From NCBI GenBank assembly GCA_029289325.1, contig JARFTV010000029.1, forward strand, positions 1-37,065: a stretch of DNA of 37,065 bases. Direction: 5' to 3'. Made by a program: the position numbers and the translations under genes. This DNA comes from Alphaproteobacteria bacterium (GTDB lineage: Bacteria > Pseudomonadota > Alphaproteobacteria > Rhodobacterales > Rhodobacteraceae). Positions 23,810 to 32,183 of this stretch are shown piece after piece; within the stretch, counting starts at the first letter, position 1, and every line of letters begins with the position of its first letter. The notes beneath the pieces are model-generated. The model made no database searches, was not told the origin of the DNA, and saw only the letters and a program-made list of their open reading frames with translations.

Positions 23810-24892
23810 TTACTCCTTGATCGGGCGCGTGCCCGCGATGGTGAGGTCATAGCCTTCCAGCCCCACCAGCTTGGGCTGGACCGAGTTGGTGACCAGCGTG
23901 ATCGCCGACAGACCCAGCGCAGACAGGATCTGCGCCCCGATGCCGTACTGGCGCAGGGTCTGCGGCGACTGTTCGCCATCCTCGACCATCTTCATCGTCG
24001 TATCGCGCAGCAGCACCACCACCCCGCGCCCCTCGGCCGCGATGATCCGCATGGCGGCCGGCAGGTCGCTGCCCTCGCCCAGGCCCAGCACATCCTCCAG
24101 CGGGTTCAGCGCATGGACGCGCACCAGCACGGGGTCCGGCGTGGACAGGTCGCCCTTGGTCAGCACCACATGATCCGCGCCCTGCAGATCGTCGACAAAG
24201 ACCCGCATCAGCCAGTCGCCGCCATGGATCGAGGTCACGGCCTTCACCGACCGCTCCTGCACCAGATTGTCATGCTTGCGCCGATAGGCGATCAGGTCGC
24301 TGATCGTGCCGATCTTCAGCCCGTGCTTCTGGCCGAACTTGATCAGGTCGGGCAGTCGCGCCATCGTCCCGTCGTCGTTCATCACCTCGCAGATCACGCC
24401 CGACGGGTTCAGCCCCGCCAGCCGCGACACGTCCACCGCCGCTTCGGTATGCCCCGCCCGCACCAGCACGCCGCCGTCGCGGGCGCGCAGCGGGAAGATG
24501 TGACCGGGGCTGGCGATATCCGCCGCCCCCTTGGTGGGATCGGTCGCCACCGCCACGGTCCGCGCCCGGTCGGCGGCCGAGATGCCCGTGGCGATTCCCT
24601 CGACCGCCTCGATCGACAGGGTGAAGGCCGAGGAATGCCGGCTGGAGTTCTTCCGGTCCATCAGCGTCAGACCCAGCTGGTCCACGCGTTCCGCCGTCAG
24701 CGCCAGGCAGATCAGCCCGCGGCCATGGGTGGCCATGAAATTGATCGCCGAGGGCGTGCACATCTGCGCCGGGATCACAAGGTCGCCCTCGTTCTCGCGG
24801 TCCTCGTGATCGACCAGGATGAACATGCGCCCGTTGCGGGCGTCCTCGATGATGTCCTCGATCGAGGAGATGGCGTCGGAGAAGTCGGACAT
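23810..24892 (-). CDS. ribB: 3,4-dihydroxy-2-butanone 4-phosphate synthase with degenerate GTP cyclohydrolase II domain (RibBX type)
   Basis: 360 residues. The N-terminal half (about 1-205) is a complete DHBP synthase, making the four-carbon unit of riboflavin from ribulose 5-phosphate: VDHEDRENEGDLVIPAQ, NFMATHGRGLICLAL, DRKNSSRHSSAFT, and RAGHTEAAVDVSRLAG. The C-terminal half keeps the fold of GTP cyclohydrolase II (YGIGAQILSALGLSAITLVTN, VGLEGYDLTI) but contains no cysteine at all, so the zinc-binding C-x10-C-x-C is gone, and the R-Q-E-G-R-G loop is missing. It should therefore not open GTP; a true RibA must be elsewhere. First gene of the ribB-ribH-nusB operon. I see no FMN riboswitch in the 149-bp upstream spacer. 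Confidence 0.94.
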   Translation of the reverse strand: MSDFSDAISSIEDIIEDARNGRMFILVDHEDRENEGDLVIPAQMCTPSAINFMATHGRGLICLALTAERVDQLGLTLMDRKNSSRHSSAFTLSIEAVEGIATGISAADRARTVAVATDPTKGAADIASPGHIFPLRARDGGVLVRAGHTEAAVDVSRLAGLNPSGVICEVMNDDGTMARLPDLIKFGQKHGLKIGTISDLIAYRRKHDNLVQERSVKAVTSIHGGDWLMRVFVDDLQGADHVVLTKGDLSTPDPVLVRVHALNPLEDVLGLGEGSDLPAAMRIIAAEGRGVVVLLRDTTMKMVEDGEQSPQTLRQYGIGAQILSALGLSAITLVTNSVQPKLVGLEGYDLTIAGTRPIKE

Positions 24893-25041
24893 GGGTGGCC
24901 TCGCAAGCTGTCACGTCCGTCTAGCGCGGGCTGGACGCAAAGGCCAGAGCCTGCCCGTGCCGCGCTGCGCAGAGCCGATGTGCGGCAGCGGAATTCTTGC
25001 GCCCCCGGACGGTTTCCTGAACGAAAGCGCCTGCGGCGGGC

Positions 25042-25797
25042 CTACAGCCGGGCGGCCAGGACAGCCAGGCAGGCGGCCTCGGCCAGCTGCTGCGTGGCGC
25101 CAAGAATATCCCCGGTCTGCCCCCCGATCCGCTTCTGGGCCGACCGCGCCAGCCAAAGCGTGACCAGCGCCACCGCGACCACCATCGGCAGCACCGCCCC
25201 GCCCGCGAAGACCAGCCCCAGCGCCAGCGCGAGCCCCGCGCCAGCCAGCGCCACCACGGCCGAGGGGCGCCCCGTGGCATGGGCAAGCCCCGTCCCGCGT
25301 GCGTTCTTCAGGGCCGACATGACCAGCCCCATCGGCGCCCGCGACAGCGCCCCGACCGCGACCAGCGCCCAAAGCTCCCCGCCCGCCAGAAGCGCCTCCA
25401 GCGCGGACCAGCGCGCCAGCGTGACCAGCAGCAGCGCCAGAACGCCGTAGCTTCCCACCCGGCTGTCCTTCATGATCTCCAGCCGCCGCTCCCGCGTCCA
25501 GCCGCCGAAAAGCCCGTCCGCCGTGTCGGAAAGCCCGTCCTCGTGCAGCCCCCCGGTCAGGACCGCGCCCAGGACCAGCACCAGGACCGCGACAATGCCC
25601 GGCGTCAGACCCAGCCACAGCGCCAGACCCGCCAGCCCGGCCCCCAGCGCCCCGAGGGTCGCGCCGACCACAGGCCAGGCCCAGGCCGACCCCGCGCCGG
25701 TCCCCTTGTGGTCCGGCACCGGCAGCCGCGTCAGCAGTGCGAAGGCCGACCAGAGGTCGGGCAGGATCCGGGGGGCGATGTCGCGTCTGGTAGGCAA
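25042..25797 (-). CDS. cobS: Adenosylcobinamide-GDP ribazoletransferase
   Basis: 251 residues, an integral membrane enzyme joining adenosylcobinamide-GDP to alpha-ribazole (phosphate), the last step of cobalamin assembly (CobV in the Pseudomonas naming). Signatures: [11 protein letters not shown] near the N-terminus, [18 protein letters not shown] (the acidic metal-binding motif) at about 82-99, and [15 protein letters not shown]. Several hydrophobic helices follow. The only in-frame start before the conserved part is TTG at 25797, with a weak Shine-Dalgarno sequence. Divergent from cobT across 78 bp, so both share a control region; no cobalamin riboswitch fits in that space. Confidence 0.93.
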   Translation of the reverse strand: MPTRRDIAPRILPDLWSAFALLTRLPVPDHKGTGAGSAWAWPVVGATLGALGAGLAGLALWLGLTPGIVAVLVLVLGAVLTGGLHEDGLSDTADGLFGGWTRERRLEIMKDSRVGSYGVLALLLVTLARWSALEALLAGGELWALVAVGALSRAPMGLVMSALKNARGTGLAHATGRPSAVVALAGAGLALALGLVFAGGAVLPMVVAVALVTLWLARSAQKRIGGQTGDILGATQQLAEAACLAVLAARL

Positions 25798-25875
25798 GGC
25801 GGCTTATCCCGGCTGGCAATCACAGGGGTCCTGGGGTAGCCCCAAGCGCATCAAGGATCAACAGCCGAGACGCCC

Positions 25876-26880
25876 ATGCCCTTCCAGTCCCTCGCCGACA
25901 TCCGCACGCTCCTCACCCGCCTTCCGGCACCCGACGCCAAGGCCATCGCCGCGGCCGAGGCGAGGAACGGCCAGCTGACCAAGCCGCCGGGGGCGCTGGG
26001 GCGTCTGGAGACCGTGGCGATCTGGCTCGCGGGCTGGCAGGGAACCGAAAAGCCCCGCGCCGATCGGCCGCAGATCGCGATCTTCGCCGGGAACCACGGG
26101 GTGACGGCCAAGGGCGTCTCTGCCTTCCCGGCCGAGGTGACGGTGCAGATGGTGGCGAACTTCGCCCATGGCGGGGCGGCGATCAACCAGCTTGCTCGGG
26201 CCTTCGGGGCCAAGCTCGATGTCCATTCCCTCGATCTCGACCGCCCGACGGCGGATTTCACCGAAGGCCCGGCGATGACCGAGGCCGAGGTCGTGGCGGC
26301 GATGCGGACCGGCTATGAGGCGGTCGATCCCTCGGCCGATCTTTTCGTCGCGGGCGAAATGGGCATCGGCAACACCACCGCCGCCGCAGCCATCGCCACC
26401 GCGCTCTATGGCGGCTTCGGCTGGGCCGGGCGTGGGACCGGGGTGGACGACGCGGGCCTGCGCCGGAAGGAGGCCGCCGTCGCCGCCGGGGTCGAGCGGC
26501 ATCAGGCGCTCCTCTCCGATCCTTTGGAGGTGCTGCGCTGCCTTGGCGGCCGCGAGATCGCGGCGATGGCGGGCGCGATCCTCGGCGCACGGATGGCGCG
26601 CGTTCCGGTGATCCTGGACGGGTTCATTGCCTGTTCCGCTGCCGCCGTGCTGGAGCAGACGGCGCCGGGGGCGTTGGACCATTGCGTCGCCGGGCACCAG
26701 AGCGCCGAGGGCGCCCATGCCCGGCTGCTGGAGAAGCTGGGGAAGGAGCCGCTTCTGGCGCTGGACCTGCGGCTGGGCGAAGGCTCGGGCGCGGCGCTGG
26801 CGATCGGGGTGGTTCAGGGCGCGGTCGCCTGCCATTCCGGGATGGCGACCTTCGCCGAGGCCGGGGTGGCCGCCGGATAG
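25876..26880 (+). CDS. cobT: Nicotinate-nucleotide--dimethylbenzimidazole phosphoribosyltransferase
   Basis: 334 residues (CobU in the Pseudomonas naming). It makes alpha-ribazole 5'-phosphate from 5,6-dimethylbenzimidazole and nicotinate mononucleotide. Signatures: [12 protein letters not shown] near residue 35, [43 protein letters not shown]-like [24 protein letters not shown], and [13 protein letters not shown] with the catalytic Glu. The length matches the family. Its product is a substrate for the divergent CobS. A 75-bp palindrome begins directly after its stop codon. Confidence 0.95.
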   Translation: MPFQSLADIRTLLTRLPAPDAKAIAAAEARNGQLTKPPGALGRLETVAIWLAGWQGTEKPRADRPQIAIFAGNHGVTAKGVSAFPAEVTVQMVANFAHGGAAINQLARAFGAKLDVHSLDLDRPTADFTEGPAMTEAEVVAAMRTGYEAVDPSADLFVAGEMGIGNTTAAAAIATALYGGFGWAGRGTGVDDAGLRRKEAAVAAGVERHQALLSDPLEVLRCLGGREIAAMAGAILGARMARVPVILDGFIACSAAAVLEQTAPGALDHCVAGHQSAEGAHARLLEKLGKEPLLALDLRLGEGSGAALAIGVVQGAVACHSGMATFAEAGVAAG

Positions 26881-26955
26881 GCTCGTCGTGCAACTTCGTC
26901 CTCTCCTCGCGACCGGCCCCAGGCCGCGCGAGGAGTGAAGAAGTCCTCGACGAGC
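26881..26955. repeat. 75-bp imperfect palindrome after cobT
   Basis: Nested arms: GCTCGTCG (26881-26888) with CGACGAGC (26948-26955); ACTTC (26893-26897) with GAAGT (26940-26944); CTCCTCGCG (26903-26911) with CGCGAGGAG (26927-26935); a GGCC/GGCC pair near the tip. It starts at the base after the cobT TAG and has no U-tract on either side. It may be a bidirectional terminator or a structured 3' UTR. Confidence 0.7.
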
Positions 26956-26970
26956 AGATATTGCCCAAAG

Positions 26971-27032
26971 GTTAACGTCCGCGACCAAGGCGTTGATTTC
27001 GTTACGGAAGCCGAATTTGTCCACCGTGGACA
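26971..27032 (+). repeat. Bipartite palindromic element, copy 2
   Basis: GTTAACG, then CCGCGACCAAGGC, GTTGATTTC (26992-27000), exactly 17 nt, then TGTCCACCGTGGACA (27018-27032). It ends 9 nt before the stop codon of the next minus-strand gene. The first 30 bp match copy 3 at about 25 positions and the palindrome equals copy 1. Confidence 0.65.
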
Positions 27033-27041
27033 GATCCGGGA

Positions 27042-30000
27042 TCAGGCCTTCGGCATCTTCAGGCTCAGCAGCCGCCCGCCCTTCTGATAGCGCACCTCGG
27101 TCTCGGTGATCGCCTTGATCGTGCCCCCGTCGATCCGGTCGCCGACCTGCACCTTCTTGTAGCGTCCGTTCGACTGCCGGATCAGAGCATAGCGCCGCGA
27201 ATCCGTGCCATAGGTGCCGATCAGGTTGATCTTCGACAGGTTGATCGCATCCGCGAAGGTCGCCTGTTTGGCGACGTTGGCCCGGGTCGGGATCGAGGGC
27301 GCGGCACTGGCGACCTCGGGCTCGTCCACCTCGTCCAGTTCCTCGGGCTTCAGGTCGGGAACCGCGGCGGGGGCGGGTGCGGCAGCCGCGACTTCCTGGG
27401 GTTCGGGCGCGCGGACGGCGGCGGCGACCGCAGCTTCGACCGCCGAGCTGAAATCGCGGGGACGCGTCGCGGGGCGGCGCGAGATGGCGACGACCGAAGG
27501 GTTCCGGGCCTCCAGCGCCGCGGCTGCGGCCAGTTCTGCCTCGGCCTGAGCGGTCAGCGAGGCGGCCTGGGCCCCAAGGTTGGCCGGCTGGGCGGCGGCC
27601 GCAGCGGCCAGAACGGTCGCCGGCCGGGGCAGGGGGCGCTTGCCGGCAAATTCGGCGACCAGCGCGGGATCGGGGGTCAGGCTGGCCTCGTCATCGGCCG
27701 CATCATCGGCGGCGGGGACAGGGACGGCAAGCGTCTCGGGCCGCGCGCGGGGACGGAAGCCTGCCAGTGCAGGGTCGGCCGGGGCGGGTTCGGCGAGCGC
27801 CTCCGCGGCTGCGGTTTCGGCAGCCGCAATCAGCGAGGCCGCCGCAGCCGTCGCAGGCGCGGGCCCGTCAGCGGTTTCGGCGGCGGGGTCAACGGCCGCG
27901 ACCACCGGCTCGTCCGCCGGGTCCGCCGGGGCAGTCGCCGCGGCGGCCAAGGCGGCGGCAGCTTCGCTGCGCGAGGGCGGGACAAGCGGCGGCGGGCCGG
28001 AAATCAGCAGAACACCCTCCGGGCTGACGATTCCCTCGGGGGTCGGCATCAGAAGGCCGTTTGCATCGAAGCGGTAGACCGTGCCGAAGGCCGGAGGCGG
28101 CATCACCGGGCCGGGGGCGGCATCGGCGGTATCCAGCGGCGCGGGCAGGGCCAGCGCATCCAGCGCCGGGGGCGGGGCGTCCATCGCCGAGAGGAAGATC
28201 TCGTCCTGATCCTCGGCGGGGGCCTGCGCGGCCGTGAGGTCGGTCGAAACCTCGGTCGCGGGGGCAGGCTCGGTCGCGGCCACGGGCGCGGGTTCCACGG
28301 CGGCGAGCGCCACCGGCTCGGGCTCCGGCTCCGGCTCGACCGCTGCGAGATCGACCCCATCCGCGAGGGCCTCATCCTCGGGCAGAGGCTCGGCCGGGTC
28401 GTCGGGGGCCTGCATGTCGGCCAGCATCTCATCCTCGACGCCGGGCATCACGGTATCGGCGTTGAGGGTCCCGGCCAGCTCTGTCTCGGTCGTCGCGTCG
28501 TTCCGGGCGGAGAGATAGTAAGAGGACCACGCGGCGATCAGCGCGAGGAAAAGCAGAAGCAGCGCGACGAGAATGGTGAAGACCATCCCCCCGCGTCTGC
28601 GCGCCGGAGTCGCAGCGCCAAAGGTGCCGCCGGGCCGGGCCGGAGATTTGACGGTGGTCGGACCGGGGCCGACGGGCCGGGGGATCTCGGCGCCGGGCTT
28701 GGCCTTGGGCTTGCCGCGCGTGCCGGGGATCGACGGCGCAGTCACCATGCCCTTGGCGGCGACCGGGCGGGCCGTTGCAGGCGCGGCGGCGCCGAGCTTG
28801 GCGCGGGGCGTCACGTCAGGGCGGGCGACCGGGGGTGCGGCGACGGCGGGAGCGGAGCCTTGGGCGGCGCGGCGGCTGGCGAAGGCCACCATGGCGGCCG
28901 AGGGCGGCTGCGGCGGGATGTCATCGTCAAGTCCAAGCGCCGTGACACTGGTCTTGGGCTCCACCTTGGTCAGGTTGGGTGCCGTGGCCGCGGGGACCGG
29001 AGCCGGTGGGGCCTCATCCTCGGCCAGGCTGTCCGGGACATGGGCGAAGGGGGCTTCCTCGACCTCTTCCGACGCCGGTTCGGCGGCAGGTTCGGGCGCT
29101 TTCGGCGCGGGCGGCTGGGTAAAGAGCTTGCCGCCGGGAAGGTCGTCGCCGAGGTCGTCTTCGGCCGGGGCCGGTTCCTCGGGCTCCTGGGCCACCGGCG
29201 CGGCGGCCGGTTCAGGCGCGGGCAGGTCGGCGTTCAGGGCCTCTTCCAGACCGGGCAGCGTATCGTCCTCGGGCCTGATGGTCGCGACCGGCGCTGGATC
29301 GGTGGCGGTAGGCTGGGGGGCAGGCTCTGGTTCCAGCTCCGGTTCGGGTGCCGGTTCCGGCTCAGGCTCCAGTTCAGGCTCGGGGATGGACTGCGGCAGC
29401 GGTTCCGGCTCGGGGGGTGGCGCTTCGGCCGCGGGTTCCGGCAAGGGTTCGGGCACGGGTTCAGGCGCAGCCTCCACGACCGGAGGCGGCGCTGCGGCGG
29501 GCAGGTCGCGCTGCAGGATCGTGACCGGCTCGCGATCCTTTTCCATCGATTCGCCGGCGGCCAGAAGGGTGGCGGCGGCCTGGGTCGGGCCGAAGAAGGG
29601 TTCGCCCACGAAGGCCCCGCTTTCGGGCACGGCGACGAAACCCACCGGGTTCAGCTTGTGCTGGACGGCGAAGGCCTCGGCCTCATCCAGTGTTTCGCGC
29701 GCCACGACGGCGACCTTGACCGTCGCGCCCTTGCCGGACCAGTCGAAGACCAGATCGGACACGTCATAGGGCGTCTTGCCCTCCAGCGCCTCGGCGATCT
29801 GGCGGCGCTTGTCCTCGCGGCTGGGGCCGGGAGCATTCACTTCGGTGTATAGGATCTGGCTGTTCGGCAGCACGATCTTGCTGGCCAGCCCCTGAGGCGA
29901 AAGACCTAGCGCCGTCTTGCGCAGATAGGCCAGCGCCTCGTCCAGGTCGGGGGCGTCGAAAGCCACCTCTCCCAATGGGATCCAACCCTTCGGGGTCCGA

Positions 30001-30053
30001 TGCAGAAGCCCCACGACGTCGCGGGTCAGATCAAGTGCGAAAGTCGGTTTCAT
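27042..30053 (-). CDS. Large bitopic membrane protein: PilM/GspL-like N-terminus, PilP/GspC-like C-terminus
   Basis: 1003 residues. Residues 1-170 resemble the actin-like cytoplasmic part of PilM/GspL (FALDLTRDVVGLLHRTPKGW, SKIVLPNSQILYTEVNAPG, KTPYDVSDLVFDW). Residues about 185-480 are a Pro/Glu/Ala-rich linker with repeats of the type PEPEPEP, becoming basic just before the membrane (ARRRGG). One transmembrane helix lies at about 487-510 (MVFTILVALLLLFLALIAAW). A second Ala/Pro-rich linker runs to about 915. The last 75 residues form a small beta domain like PilP/GspC (INLIGTYGTDSRRYALIRQ, KVQVGDRIDGGTIKAITETEVRY). It spans the inner membrane with the C-terminus in the periplasm. No pilus or type II secretion genes adjoin. 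The domain likenesses are from pattern recognition and need a profile search. The opposite strand has long open frames that are shadows. Confidence 0.82.
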   Translation of the reverse strand: MKPTFALDLTRDVVGLLHRTPKGWIPLGEVAFDAPDLDEALAYLRKTALGLSPQGLASKIVLPNSQILYTEVNAPGPSREDKRRQIAEALEGKTPYDVSDLVFDWSGKGATVKVAVVARETLDEAEAFAVQHKLNPVGFVAVPESGAFVGEPFFGPTQAAATLLAAGESMEKDREPVTILQRDLPAAAPPPVVEAAPEPVPEPLPEPAAEAPPPEPEPLPQSIPEPELEPEPEPAPEPELEPEPAPQPTATDPAPVATIRPEDDTLPGLEEALNADLPAPEPAAAPVAQEPEEPAPAEDDLGDDLPGGKLFTQPPAPKAPEPAAEPASEEVEEAPFAHVPDSLAEDEAPPAPVPAATAPNLTKVEPKTSVTALGLDDDIPPQPPSAAMVAFASRRAAQGSAPAVAAPPVARPDVTPRAKLGAAAPATARPVAAKGMVTAPSIPGTRGKPKAKPGAEIPRPVGPGPTTVKSPARPGGTFGAATPARRRGGMVFTILVALLLLFLALIAAWSSYYLSARNDATTETELAGTLNADTVMPGVEDEMLADMQAPDDPAEPLPEDEALADGVDLAAVEPEPEPEPVALAAVEPAPVAATEPAPATEVSTDLTAAQAPAEDQDEIFLSAMDAPPPALDALALPAPLDTADAAPGPVMPPPAFGTVYRFDANGLLMPTPEGIVSPEGVLLISGPPPLVPPSRSEAAAALAAAATAPADPADEPVVAAVDPAAETADGPAPATAAAASLIAAAETAAAEALAEPAPADPALAGFRPRARPETLAVPVPAADDAADDEASLTPDPALVAEFAGKRPLPRPATVLAAAAAAQPANLGAQAASLTAQAEAELAAAAALEARNPSVVAISRRPATRPRDFSSAVEAAVAAAVRAPEPQEVAAAAPAPAAVPDLKPEELDEVDEPEVASAAPSIPTRANVAKQATFADAINLSKINLIGTYGTDSRRYALIRQSNGRYKKVQVGDRIDGGTIKAITETEVRYQKGGRLLSLKMPKA

Positions 30054-30214
30054 GTGGCGGGTCTAGCACGGAATGTAAAAGCGCGGGAACGTGGCGCGCG
30101 GGGCTGGCGCAGAACTACAGCAGCTTTTCGCCGAAGGGAAGAAAAACGGCCAAGGATCCGCTTGCGGCCTGCGTCACAACTCCGAAATCTGCCGCGCAAC
30201 CAAGGAGAAACCCG

Positions 30215-30928
30215 ATGCGTGTCCTTTCCGTCCCCGCCCTTGCCCCGGCCCTTGCCGTCGCCCTTGCCCTGACGCTGCCCATCGCCACGCCCGCCATCGC
30301 GCAAGAGGCCCCCGCCCCGCTGATGAGCGTCACCGGCGTCGGCTCGGTCGAGGCAGCGCCCGACATGGCAAGCCTGTCGATCGGCGTCACCACCCAGGGC
30401 GAAAGCGCGAGCGCTGCGTTGGCCGCGAATTCCGCCGCGATGGAGGCGGTGATGGCCCGGCTGACCGCTGCCGGGGTCGCGGCGCGGGACATGCAGACTT
30501 CGAACCTGTCGGTCAATCCGAACTGGACCGGCTATGAAAGCGGCAGCCCCACGATCTCGGGCTATGTGGCGGCGAACATGCTGACGGTGACGATCCGCGA
30601 TCTGGCGGGGCTGGGTCAGGTGCTGGACGCGGCTGTGCAGGACGGGGCCAACACGCTGAACGGGTTGAGCTTCGGCTTCACCGATCCCCGCCCGCTTGAG
30701 GATGAGGCCCGCAAGGAGGCGGTCGCCGACGCCCGCGCCAGGGCTGAGCTTCTGGCAACGGCGGCCGGGGTCACGCTGGGCCGGGTCGTCTCGATCAGCG
30801 AGGGGGCGCCGATGCAGGGGCCGATCCCGCTGTACAAGGCCGAGCTTGCGGCCGCGGCAGTCCCGCTGGCCGGGGGTGAGGTGAATGTCGGGGCCACGGT
30901 CACGATCTTCTACGAAATCGTCCAGTAA
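30215..30928 (+). CDS. SIMPL-domain (DUF541) periplasmic protein
   Basis: 237 residues. A signal peptide (cleavage after AIA at about residue 29) is followed by a SIMPL domain: MSVTGVGSVEAAPDMASLSIGV at the start, RDMQTSNLSVNPNW, GYVAANMLTVTIRDL, LNGLSFGFTDPRPLEDEAR, and NVGATVTIFYEI at the end. Family members such as E. coli YggE are periplasmic and linked to oxidative stress; the molecular role is not settled. AAGGAG lies upstream of the ATG at 30215; the open frame upstream lacks coding character. A terminator hairpin follows. It diverges from the 1003-residue gene across about 160 bp. Confidence 0.92.
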   Translation: MRVLSVPALAPALAVALALTLPIATPAIAQEAPAPLMSVTGVGSVEAAPDMASLSIGVTTQGESASAALAANSAAMEAVMARLTAAGVAARDMQTSNLSVNPNWTGYESGSPTISGYVAANMLTVTIRDLAGLGQVLDAAVQDGANTLNGLSFGFTDPRPLEDEARKEAVADARARAELLATAAGVTLGRVVSISEGAPMQGPIPLYKAELAAAAVPLAGGEVNVGATVTIFYEIVQ

Positions 30929-30947
30929 CGCTGCTAACCCAAGGGAA

Positions 30948-30990
30948 TCAGGCCGAAATCGCAACAGTTCCGCGGTTTCGGCCTGAATTT
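30948..30990 (+). terminator. Terminator hairpin after the SIMPL gene
   Basis: Perfect 11-bp arms TCAGGCCGAAA (30948-30958) and TTTCGGCCTGA (30976-30986) around a 17-nt loop, followed by ATTT. It starts 20 nt past the stop codon. The U-tract is short. Confidence 0.65.
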
Positions 30991-31037
30991 GCCCAAGTTG
31001 CCCAGGAAATGGGGGTAACGGTGGCAGGAGCAGGTGA

Positions 31038-32183
31038 ATGGTGCGCGGACCGATCAGCATGGCAATCGGCGCAGCCGTGGGCCTGGCCTCCGTCGCGCTG
31101 ATCCTCAGCGGCCCGCGCCTGTTGGAAGCAGTCCTGCCGGGCCAGGTTCTCGACATGGTTGCAGTATGGGCCCAGCCCAGCGACAGCGGCCGTCCGGTGG
31201 TGGCGGGCGATTCGCCGCAAGCCTTTCTGGTCGACGGGGCCGACGGTCTTGAGGCGGTGGGGCCGATCGCCGCCAGCGCGGGCAATACCCCGGTGTTCAT
31301 CGCCGATGTCATCTCGGGCTACACGACCCGGGCCAGCCGCGACATTCCGGCCGAAGTCACGACGATCCGCCAGATCATGGGGTGCCGCCCCACGCCGCCC
31401 CAGGCGGGCAGTGTCGTCGGGCATGTGACGGCGGGCGCGAGCGGGATCGACCTGGCGCTTTCGACCTACAACGACCGCCATCTCGCCGCCGGGGTGCAGC
31501 AGTTGGTGAACCTTTACCGCCAGACCGGCACGACCGTCCAGCTGGATGTCTCGGGCCCGGCCTATGAGGCCTATGACGTGGCCGTCACCGAGACCTCGGC
31601 CCCGGTCTATCTGGTGCTGGAAACGGGCGGCCGGAACCGGATGTGGAACCTTCACCTTGCCCCCGGCGCGCGGATCGAGCGGGTGGTGCTGCTTGGCGGG
31701 GCGCAGGCCGGGATCGCCAACCTTGACCCCGTGGTCCCGGTGGAAGTGATCCTGGACAGCGGCCTGCAATCCTGCGGCATCCAGCCGGCCTATGGGCTGA
31801 ACCAGGGCGTGTCCCTCCTGCGGTCGGCGGAAACCGGAGCGATCCCGGTCGCCGAGGTGGAGGAACGTCTGGCCCGGATCGGCGACCGCGCCGCTGCCTA
31901 TGACATCTGGTTCCGCGATTCCTTCGGGATCGAGGCATCGACCAGCCGGATCGGCTTTGACCGGGGCACGGTCTCGGTCGTGGGGCCGGTCCCCCGACCG
32001 GAAGAGCCGAAGGCGAGCTATGCCCCGATCAACGGCTCGAAGATCCGCATGACCCAGGACCGTTTCTTCGAGATCCGCGGCCAGGTCGCCGAGGGCGAGG
32101 ATTTCGGGGCGCGCGTCAAGGCCATCGCCCAGAGCTTTGCTTTCGGCGATCTGGAAAACCTCCGGCAGGGAGTGGACTTCTGA
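31038..32183 (+). CDS. Membrane-anchored protein of unknown function (first of a coupled pair)
   Basis: 381 residues. One N-terminal hydrophobic segment (about 5-25, SMAIGAAVGLASVALILSG) should anchor or export it; the rest is soluble and likely periplasmic. Cys residues in IMGCRPTPP and LQSCGIQPAYGLN could pair. The middle (PVYLVLETGGRNRMWNLHLAPGARIERVVLLGG) looks like beta-rich structure. I do not recognise the family. AGGAG lies 8 nt upstream of the ATG. Its TGA overlaps the ATG of the next gene (TGATG), so the two are coupled. Confidence 0.82.
   Translation: MVRGPISMAIGAAVGLASVALILSGPRLLEAVLPGQVLDMVAVWAQPSDSGRPVVAGDSPQAFLVDGADGLEAVGPIAASAGNTPVFIADVISGYTTRASRDIPAEVTTIRQIMGCRPTPPQAGSVVGHVTAGASGIDLALSTYNDRHLAAGVQQLVNLYRQTGTTVQLDVSGPAYEAYDVAVTETSAPVYLVLETGGRNRMWNLHLAPGARIERVVLLGGAQAGIANLDPVVPVEVILDSGLQSCGIQPAYGLNQGVSLLRSAETGAIPVAEVEERLARIGDRAAAYDIWFRDSFGIEASTSRIGFDRGTVSVVGPVPRPEEPKASYAPINGSKIRMTQDRFFEIRGQVAEGEDFGARVKAIAQSFAFGDLENLRQGVDF

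Noticed and set aside
24893-25041. FMN riboswitch upstream of ribB
   Set aside because: Spacer checked on the minus strand; the conserved RFN blocks (AGGG, GATGTCAG and so on) are not there.
25798-25875. Cobalamin riboswitch between cobS and cobT
   Set aside because: Only 78 bp and no B12-box-like sequence.
28573-29852. Long + strand open frames opposite the 1003-residue gene
   Set aside because: Low-complexity Gly/Ser/Ala/Arg translations that mirror the Pro/Glu/Ala-rich linkers on the real strand; no ribosome site or domain.
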